Shown here piece by piece: positions 21,911 to 26,801 of a DNA stretch of 26,801 bases; positions within the stretch are counted from its first letter, which is position 1; each line of letters opens with the position of its first letter. The notes below the pieces were generated by a model. That model made no database searches and was not told the origin of the DNA. It saw only the letters and a list, made by a program, of their open reading frames with translations. The translations under genes and the position numbers were made by a program. Origin of the DNA: Fibrobacter sp. UBA1765 (GTDB lineage: Bacteria > Fibrobacterota > Fibrobacteria > Fibrobacterales > Fibrobacteraceae); contig DCGZ01000022.1 of the NCBI GenBank assembly GCA_002314675.1, forward strand, positions 22,657-49,457, in the 5' to 3' direction.

Positions 21911-22096
21911 AAATAAAAAAGCCCCGGAATCGTTGGCGCGATTCCAGGACTTCGCCTCAATATTTCTATCAAGGCCTAGGTTTTCCTTAAGATAGCAAAT
22001 AACGGGGCGGTTTGACAACCTCTTCGCAAGAAGGGACTATACGCGTACAGCCAAACAGGCTCTACGTTCCGTTAAACACTAAATCTTAAGGTCTGT
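21911..22096 (+). ncRNA. Highly structured leader RNA of cassette 2
   Basis: The 303-base gap 21794-22096 has no gene but a promoter and a strongly folded leader. A junction is closed by GCCCC/GGGGC (21921-21925/22004-22008). Inside are a hairpin GGAATCG-TTGGCG-CGATTCC (21926-21945) and a hairpin CTATC+AAGG / CCTT+GATAG (21966-21974/21985-21995) with a two-base bulge. Then come CTCTTC-GCAA-GAAGGG (22020-22035), GNRA-capped, and CGTA/TACG plus AGCC/GGCT around AAACA (22044-22066). It may be a cis-regulatory leader or a processed RNA. I match it to no known family. It is not clearly homologous to the 19147 and 23631 elements, although both carry a TTGACA followed by a GNRA hairpin. Confidence 0.55.
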
Positions 22097-22822
22097 ATGC
22101 ATAAGCACAGAATCGACAAAAGAATTGATATATTCCATCTAAATTGGATTCAGGGTGCATTTCTCTGCGGAGAGGACGAAATCCCCCTTACCGTGTCAAG
22201 TAAGGAAATCCCTTATGGCGTTATTCCGTTTTCGGTAGCCGTCCGAAAGAAAAAGAAACTACCCAAGGACGCGTATAAATGTTACGTTCATTTTTTTGAG
22301 CACGACTACAAATTCGCCAGACTGTTTCGTAATCCCAAGAAGTACTTGAAACGCTTAAAGAAATTTGCTGGTGTAATTTCACCAGATGTCAGCGTTTTCT
22401 ACAATACGCCCAAAGTGCTTCAAAGATACAATGTCTTTTTATCAAGGGCAATGTCTTTCTTTCTTCAGAAAAATGGAATAAATGTTATCAGTTTAGCTCG
22501 ATGGGGAAAGGAAAATTCCTACTCATTCGCATTCTGTGGACTTGAACAGAATTCATCCATATTTGTGAGCCCTTACGGTTGTACAGGAGATAAGGAAGAA
22601 AACGATGTTTTTTATTCAGGCTTCTGGGAAATGATAAAACGGGTCCATCCAAGCAGGATATTGTTCTTTGGCACTGCCCCACATGATGTCAGGAACTTAT
22701 GCAACTACATGTCTATCCAACTCGTTGAATACAAAATCGAATCGTATGGCGATAAAATTTCGCTCCAACGAGATGATTCGACCTCCTATCTAAGTTTACC
22801 TCTTTTTAAGGAGGTCATCTAA
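22097..22822 (+). CDS. DUF4417 family protein, copy 2
   Basis: A 241-residue paralogue of the protein at 19452, sharing its motif order: IDIFHLNW, IPFSVAV, YVHFFEHDYKFARLFRNP, FAGVISPDVSVFYNTP, LSRAMSFFLQKNGINVISLARW, FAFCGL, PSRILFFGTAP and the ending LSLPLFK. Divergence is strong outside these motifs, so the duplication is old or the cassettes arrived separately. AAGG six bases before the ATG is the Shine-Dalgarno. Its stop overlaps the next start (TAATG), and AAGGAGG for the toxin gene lies inside its last codons, so DUF4417 and toxin translation are tightly coupled. A function as chaperone, modifier or regulator of the toxin is possible but unproven. Confidence 0.8.
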   Translation: MHKHRIDKRIDIFHLNWIQGAFLCGEDEIPLTVSSKEIPYGVIPFSVAVRKKKKLPKDAYKCYVHFFEHDYKFARLFRNPKKYLKRLKKFAGVISPDVSVFYNTPKVLQRYNVFLSRAMSFFLQKNGINVISLARWGKENSYSFAFCGLEQNSSIFVSPYGCTGDKEENDVFYSGFWEMIKRVHPSRILFFGTAPHDVRNLCNYMSIQLVEYKIESYGDKISLQRDDSTSYLSLPLFKEVI

Positions 22823-23274
22823 TGGGTGGCGGACGATATAACAAAAATACAACCTCAGATTTTCCTAGTACACCAGAAGAAAAAATTCAATTTGCAAAAG
22901 ACCGCGGGTTAAGCGACGCGGAAATAGAAGCAATAAAAAAGATTGTTTCTTCTGATCAACCCAAAAGAATAGAAGAGGGAAAACAAAATAAGCACATTCC
23001 AGGAACAAGGGAATTTATGCAAAAACAATTGGAAAACCAAAAGAATGGATTGCCTCCGCCTGGTGAAGTTATCTGTGACATAAACCAGCTACAGGGAATC
23101 GTGAATATATTTCACGGAACAGGGCGGCCCATCGTAGATGGCAAAGGCAACTTTCAAAACAAAGAGATAGTTGTACTTCCTTTTGCCGTTGGATTTGCTG
23201 ATGGGAAAATACCAACCAATAAAATTTCTATACATTACTCAAAAAATGGAACACACATTGTTCCGAGGTTGTAA
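22822..23274 (+). CDS. Ntox50-like polymorphic toxin domain protein
   Basis: A 150-residue stand-alone protein. Residues about 54-148 match the polymorphic toxin type 50 (Ntox50) domain, a predicted RNase of the BECR fold. The opening is KQNKHIPGT (54-62), followed by the central GTGRP (99-103) and KE (114-115). The hallmark ending is KIPTNKISIHYS...GTHIVP (129-148), carrying the probable catalytic His and Thr. Residues 1-50 are a short polar leader beginning MGGGRY, with no signal peptide or delivery module, unlike classical CDI/T6SS toxins where this domain is the tip of a huge protein. It overlaps the DUF4417 gene by one base. The small gene two bases downstream is the immunity candidate. 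Confidence 0.75.
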   Translation: MGGGRYNKNTTSDFPSTPEEKIQFAKDRGLSDAEIEAIKKIVSSDQPKRIEEGKQNKHIPGTREFMQKQLENQKNGLPPPGEVICDINQLQGIVNIFHGTGRPIVDGKGNFQNKEIVVLPFAVGFADGKIPTNKISIHYSKNGTHIVPRL

Positions 23275-23276
23275 TT

Positions 23277-23579
23277 ATGCAATTTGATTTTGAAAAAATG
23301 AAGCAATTTGGTTTTAACGAGGATGCTATTGCCAAGATGAAAGTACAGATTGCTCAGAAAGAATCAGGAACAAGTCCTAATACATATCAATGGAAGTATC
23401 TCAAGTATGTAGGCAAGGCTATAAAACTGACCCTGAATGGCGGCCAAATCATATTGGGAAAAGTGGACAGCGTATCTAGTCCTGGAGACAACGATAATGG
23501 AGAGGAAGGCATTTTCCTTGACACGTCCATAGGGATTCAAGAATTCTTTGAACATGAAATTGCATCAATCGAAGAATAG
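23277..23579 (+). CDS. Putative immunity protein for the Ntox50-like toxin
   Basis: A 100-residue acidic protein with no recognised family. The ATG at 23277 is two bases after the toxin stop, with GAGG upstream. The N-terminal third is helical (FDFEKMKQFGFNEDAIAKMKVQIAQK). The rest reads as a small beta-barrel (YVGKAIKLTLNGGQIILGKVDSVSS, then EGIFLDTSIGIQEFFEHEIASIEE), resembling an SH3/Sm-like fold. The immunity call is based on position, size and acidity only. Confidence 0.5.
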   Translation: MQFDFEKMKQFGFNEDAIAKMKVQIAQKESGTSPNTYQWKYLKYVGKAIKLTLNGGQIILGKVDSVSSPGDNDNGEEGIFLDTSIGIQEFFEHEIASIEE

Positions 23580-23630
23580 CCTTACTCAATGGCAAATGAT
23601 ATAAGCTTCGCCATATAGGCAGAGCTTTTT

Positions 23631-23859
23631 AACTATATTCTCCTTGACATAGTTCTCCGCTGCGCAAGTGGCGAAGGACGCAGTTTTTAACGTAGAGTTA
23701 GCTCTTACCCTCGAATCTGAAATCTGGTAAATTTCAAAAAACTCAAGAGGCTAAGAACGAACACTCACGTCCAGAAATGGGCGTGGGTCGTTTGTGCTTA
23801 TTTTGAGTAGGTTTACCAGAGCCTCAGATTCGATAGGTGCATTCGGTCCACGCTTTTTT
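23631..23859 (+). ncRNA. Structured RNA candidate, copy B
   Basis: The 348-base gap 23580-23927 contains the second copy of the element at 19147-19376. The first 50 bases are nearly identical to copy A: AACTAT/ATAGTT (23631-23636/23649-23654), and the 12-bp hairpin 23652-23663/23668-23679 with one C-A mismatch, capped by GCAA instead of GTGA. The long stem is retained with other sequence: CGAATCTGA/TCAGATTCG (23712-23720/23824-23832), CTGGTAAA/TTTACCAG (23724-23731/23812-23819), ACTCAA/TTGAGT (23741-23746/23803-23808), TAAG/CTTA, and apical CACGTC/GGCGTG (23766-23771/23780-23785). CGGTCCACGC (23844-23853) can pair with GCGTGGGTCG (23781-23790), then comes a T-run. It ends 68 bases before the hsdM ATG, so it could be a leader or a separate RNA. 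Confidence 0.72.
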
Positions 23860-23927
23860 ATTTGCATTAGCAAAGGGCGCGGCACAAAAATCACCTGCAT
23901 AGGGCTAACCTCAAAAGAGGAGCCCAC

Positions 23928-25238
23928 ATGTTCGAACAGGTTTTCAAGAATATCGACGACATCCTTTGGAAAGAGGGTGGCTGCAGCAACGAATTGGATT
24001 ACGTGGAACAGACTTCCTGGATCCTTTTCCTTAAGTACCTGGACAACCTGGAAAGCGAACGTGAAGACGAAGCGGCCCTCCGTGGCGAAACATACGACCG
24101 CATTATCGACAAGAAGTATCGCTGGGAAACCTGGGCTGCCCCAAAAACTTCCAAGGGCGAACCGGACCACAACAAGGCAATGACCGGCGATGACCTTACC
24201 GCCTTCGTGGATCAAAAACTATTCCCCTACCTGAAGAAGTTCAAGGAAACTTCAAGTTCCGTCAATTCACTGGAATACAAGATCGGTGAAATTTTCAGCG
24301 AACTAAAGAACAAAATTACAAGTGGCTACAATCTCCGTGAAATTCTGTGGTTGGCCGATGAGCTCAGTTTCCAGAGCAGCGAAGATAAGCACGAAATGAG
24401 CCACCTGTATGAAGACAAGATTCATCGCATGGGGAACGCCGGACGCAATGGCGGCGAATACTATACGCCTCGCCCCTTGATTCGCACTATCGTAAAATTG
24501 GTGGATCCGAAAGTTGGTGAATCCGTTTATGACCCTGCCTGTGGTAGTGCAGGATTTTTGTGCGAAGCTTTTAGCTACATGAAGGCGAAGGTCAAAAATG
24601 TCAAGGACAAGGAAACCTTGCAGGCAAAGACTTTCTACGGAAAAGAAAAGAAGGGGCTGGCCTACATCATCGGCATCATGAACATGATTCTCCATGGCGT
24701 AAGTGCACCCAATATTTTGCACACCAACACCCTTGGAGAAAACCTGGTTAACATTGAACAGAAAGATCGTGTAGATGTGATTCTAGCCAACCCGCCTTTT
24801 GGCGGCAAGGAACGAGCTGAGGTCCAACAGAACTTCAACATCAGGACGAGTGAAACAGCTTACTTGTTTATGCAGCACTTTGTTAAAATGCTGAAGGCTG
24901 GCGGTCGTGCTGGCATCGTTATCAAGAACACTTTCCTGAGCAATACCGACAACGCATCCATTGCCTTGCGTAAAAGTCTCCTTGAAAATTGCAACCTCCA
25001 TACCATCCTGGATTTGCCCAGCGGCGTGTTTACCGGCGCCGGCGTAAAGACCGTGGTGCTGTTCTTTGAAAAGGGCAAGCCCACCGACAAGATTTGGTAT
25101 TACCAGCCCAACTTCGGCAGAAACCTGGGCAAGACAAATCCCCTGAGTGAAGAGGACCTTGCTGAATTTGTCCAGCTGCAAAAAGAAAAAGACCGACAGC
25201 GAAAATTCCTGGACCGTCAAGGTCTCGGATTTGAATGA
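23928..25238 (+). CDS. hsdM: Type I restriction-modification DNA methyltransferase, frameshifted
   Basis: The HsdM subunit methylates adenine (N6) in the sequence chosen by HsdS. GAGGAG lies 6 bases before the ATG. The N-terminal helical domain is about 1-150. Then come GGEYYTPR (175-182), the SAM-binding motif DPACGSAGF (202-210) and the catalytic NPPF (288-291) in VILANPPFGG. The 436-residue frame ends abnormally: after LQKEK it reads DRQRKFLDRQGLGFE, whereas the +1 frame continues with the family-typical tail TDSENSWTVKVSDLNENYDL to 25380. Deleting one A from the A5 tract at 25180-25184 would restore a 483-residue protein of normal length. It may be a true mutation, a phase-variable tract, or a sequencing error. 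Confidence 0.9.
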   Translation: MFEQVFKNIDDILWKEGGCSNELDYVEQTSWILFLKYLDNLESEREDEAALRGETYDRIIDKKYRWETWAAPKTSKGEPDHNKAMTGDDLTAFVDQKLFPYLKKFKETSSSVNSLEYKIGEIFSELKNKITSGYNLREILWLADELSFQSSEDKHEMSHLYEDKIHRMGNAGRNGGEYYTPRPLIRTIVKLVDPKVGESVYDPACGSAGFLCEAFSYMKAKVKNVKDKETLQAKTFYGKEKKGLAYIIGIMNMILHGVSAPNILHTNTLGENLVNIEQKDRVDVILANPPFGGKERAEVQQNFNIRTSETAYLFMQHFVKMLKAGGRAGIVIKNTFLSNTDNASIALRKSLLENCNLHTILDLPSGVFTGAGVKTVVLFFEKGKPTDKIWYYQPNFGRNLGKTNPLSEEDLAEFVQLQKEKDRQRKFLDRQGLGFE

Positions 25239-25380
25239 GAACTACGATCTTTCCGTAAAGAATCCCAATCGCAAAACCGAAGTGGAGCTCCGTGAACCTT
25301 CCGAGATCATCGACGAAATGCAACGCCTCAACAAGGAAAGTGAACAACTCCTGAAAGAACTCGTTAAAAGCGTGAAGTAG
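25186..25380 (+). pseudogene. hsdM: Out-of-frame C-terminal tail of HsdM
   Basis: About 65 codons in the +1 frame relative to hsdM encode the conserved HsdM tail (SENSWTVKVSDLNENYDLSV, then REPSEIIDEMQRL and a helical end). There is no independent start with a Shine-Dalgarno; the only ATG in this frame (25147) lies inside hsdM. This is best read as the displaced 3' end of hsdM. Confidence 0.82.
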
Positions 25381-25389
25381 TTTGCCATC

Positions 25390-25454
25390 GTCATTCCCGG
25401 CTTGACCGGGAATCTAGCAATGCGAGTGTCATCCTGAGCGTAGCGAAGGATCTA
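25390..25454. repeat. Two palindromic dispersed repeats between hsdM and hsdS
   Basis: ATTCCCGG (25393-25400), loop CTTGA, CCGGGAAT (25406-25413), preceded by GTC and followed by CTA. Then a second unit follows, ATCCT (25431-25435) and AGGAT (25447-25451) around GAGCGTAGCGA, again preceded by GTC and followed by CTA. Both belong to the GTCAT...ATCTA type of small palindromic repeats spread in many bacterial genomes. Confidence 0.65.
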
Positions 25455-25470
25455 GAACAAAAAGGTTTAT

Positions 25471-26676
25471 ATGAGTAAGAAGAATGTTGAATGGGAATGG
25501 AAGAAACTTGGGGATGTGTGTGATTTCAACTCCGGCTATACACCCAAAAAAAACGAGCTGTTGAAGGAAGGTCTCGTTCCTTATTTTAAGGTTTCAGACA
25601 TGAATAGAGTAGCAAATTCATTGTTCATGATTGAATCTGATTTATATGTAATAAATCCAAAGAAAATTTTTAAAAGAAACTCTATTGTATTTCCCAAAAA
25701 TGGCGGTGCAGTTTTCACCAACAAAAAAAGAATTCTCGCACAAGAATCCGTTATTGATTTGAATTCACAATCAATATCAACAAAAAAGGAAAATACTTTA
25801 TCAACAAGTTTTCTCTACCTTTTTTTTCAAACTATTGACTTGAAAGACTTTAGCAAAGGCGCTGCACTCCCTACACTAGAAATGTCTTTGTTAAAAAACA
25901 TTGAAATTCCCATTCCGCCGCTGGATGAGCAGGAGCGGATTGTCAAGGTTTTAGACGACGCCTTTGAAAAAATTGACGCCATCAAAACCACCGCCGAAAC
26001 CAACCTCCAAAACGCCAAAGACCTTTTCCAAACAACTATTGATAAAATAATTGATGAAGAATGTATTCAATACGAACGAATTACTTTAAAAGAAATCACA
26101 ACTAAAATAGGGTCTGGCGCAACTCCTAAAGGTGGGCAAAAAAGTTATCAAGCCAGAGGAATTTCTCTGATTCGAAGTTTAAATGTTCATCACGGTCTAT
26201 TTTCTTACGATGATTTAGCACACATAAACGAAATACAAGCAAAAGCCTTAGATGGTGTTACAATACAAAAGAATGATGTTCTTTTCAATATCACTGGAGC
26301 TTCTATCGCAAGATGTTGTGTAGTTCCTGACGATGTTATTCCGGCTCGTGTTAATCAGCACGTTTCTATTCTTAGACCAAACAAGGATTTGCTTTATTCT
26401 AAATATTTAAGTGTAATAATGCTTGCTCCGCAAAATCAAAAAATCTTGATTGGCGTTGGAGAAGCCGGGGCAACAAGGCAAGCACTTACAAAAGCCGATT
26501 TGGAATCTTTTCAAATCCCTCTCCCACCCCTTTCCATCCAAAAGCAAATTGTCGCCAAGCTGGATTCCCTTTCCGAAAAAGTCAAACAACTAGAATCCAA
26601 CCACAAGCAAGTCCTAGCCGACTGCGACGAACTGAAGAAGGCTCTTCTCAAACAAGCGTTTGAAGGAATGCTCTAG
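25471..26676 (+). CDS. hsdS: Type I restriction-modification specificity subunit
   Basis: A 401-residue HsdS that sets the DNA sequence recognised by the methylase and nuclease. It has two half-repeats. Target-recognition domain 1 is about residues 9-150, followed by the spacer IPIPPLDEQERIVKVLDDAF and a coiled coil. Domain 2 is about 205-350, followed by the matching spacer IPLPPLSIQKQIVAKLDSLS and a second coiled coil (EKVKQLESNHKQVLADCDEL). Length and layout are intact, so it should recognise a bipartite site. The recognition domains are AT-rich compared with the conserved spacers, usual for exchangeable domains. An AAGG Shine-Dalgarno precedes the ATG. Its stop codon TAG lies inside a dispersed repeat (26674-26708). 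Confidence 0.92.
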   Translation: MSKKNVEWEWKKLGDVCDFNSGYTPKKNELLKEGLVPYFKVSDMNRVANSLFMIESDLYVINPKKIFKRNSIVFPKNGGAVFTNKKRILAQESVIDLNSQSISTKKENTLSTSFLYLFFQTIDLKDFSKGAALPTLEMSLLKNIEIPIPPLDEQERIVKVLDDAFEKIDAIKTTAETNLQNAKDLFQTTIDKIIDEECIQYERITLKEITTKIGSGATPKGGQKSYQARGISLIRSLNVHHGLFSYDDLAHINEIQAKALDGVTIQKNDVLFNITGASIARCCVVPDDVIPARVNQHVSILRPNKDLLYSKYLSVIMLAPQNQKILIGVGEAGATRQALTKADLESFQIPLPPLSIQKQIVAKLDSLSEKVKQLESNHKQVLADCDELKKALLKQAFEGML

Positions 26677-26708
26677 ATTGCCGCGTCGCTTTCGCTCCTC
26701 GCAATGAC
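26674..26708. repeat. Half-unit of the palindromic repeat after hsdS
   Basis: TAGATTGCCGCG followed by GCTCCTCGCAATGAC matches the right half of the element at 5975-6067. The first bases are the hsdS stop codon. Downstream, 26745-26777 is low-complexity text of the type cactagccactaaccact with no gene. Confidence 0.55.
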
Positions 26709-26778
26709 TCTATAGGAAAGAACTTCTTGCATCAATTCATTTACTGAACACTAGCCACTAACCACTGCTTACTAGATT

Positions 26779-26801
26779 ATGAACGAGTCCGATACCAGAC
26801 G
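26779..26801 (+). CDS. hsdR: Probable start of the type I restriction subunit (partial)
   Basis: Only seven complete codons are visible before the window ends, reading MNESDTR. Many HsdR proteins begin MNEAETR/MNEADTR, and the gene follows hsdM and hsdS on the same strand, where the ATP-dependent restriction subunit is expected. The call rests on this short match and on position. Confidence 0.5.

Noticed and set aside
22040..22047. TACGCGTA palindrome as a protein-binding site
   Set aside because: It is only 8 bases, single-copy, and lies within the folded leader where half of it is used in a hairpin; too weak to stand alone.
19147..23859. Retron, CRISPR or group II intron explanation for the structured RNAs
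   Set aside because: There is no reverse transcriptase, Cas gene, repeat-spacer array or intron-encoded protein nearby, and the conserved blocks do not show domain V-like or msr/msd organisation that I can recognise.
25147..25380. Separate small gene after hsdM
   Set aside because: The translated sequence is the conserved HsdM tail in another frame and lacks its own ribosome binding site, so a frameshift explains it better.

Overview
The window looks like a chromosomal segment of a fibre-degrading Fibrobacter (phylum Fibrobacterota). The grounds are a PL1 pectate lyase and a GH5 cellulase with poly-serine linkers and/or type-IX-like C-terminal tails, two TIGR02147-family proteins (a family expanded in Fibrobacter), many poly-Ser lipoproteins, and low-complexity intergenic repeats. 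The assignment is an inference from protein character, not from a marker gene.

Layout. 1-383: repeat-rich non-coding DNA. 384-3068: a putative outer-membrane barrel protein, then a HigB/HigA-like toxin-antitoxin pair overlapping coaE. 3299-5869: secreted modular pectate lyase. 5870-6177: a MITE-like palindromic repeat. 6178-8510: TIGR02147 protein translationally coupled to a LamG-like lipoprotein. 8699-13740: PD-(D/E)XK transposase-like protein (-), GLUG-repeat lipoprotein (+), aldose 1-epimerase-like protein (-) and AAA/DUF4143 ATPase (-). Two terminators here are identical over 35 bases. 13950-17859: a second TIGR02147/lipoprotein pair followed by the GH5 cellulase. 18011-19067: an orphan lipoprotein and an AbrB-type antitoxin-like gene without a visible toxin.

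19130-23930 is the most interesting part. It is an AT-rich island with two paralogous cassettes. Each has a DUF4417 protein, a small stand-alone polymorphic-toxin-type domain and a small putative immunity protein. Cassette 1 is DUF4417, HTH protein, YwqJ-like deaminase, acidic immunity candidate. Cassette 2 is DUF4417, Ntox50-like RNase, small immunity candidate. The island is bracketed by two copies, in the same orientation, of a ~230-nt structured RNA candidate (19147-19376 and 23631-23859). The copies share conserved blocks, a GNRA-capped hairpin (GUGA in one, GCAA in the other), and long stems kept paired although their sequences differ completely. Cassette 2 also has its own consensus promoter and a different, elaborately folded leader. 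I recognise neither RNA as a named family.

23928-26801: a type I restriction-modification locus. hsdM carries an apparent frameshift in an A-tract, followed by hsdS and the first codons of a likely hsdR. Dispersed palindromic repeats lie in both gaps.

The left two thirds therefore combine polysaccharide degradation with surface lipoproteins and their probable regulators. The right third is a defence/conflict region: toxin-immunity cassettes, structured RNAs and restriction-modification.
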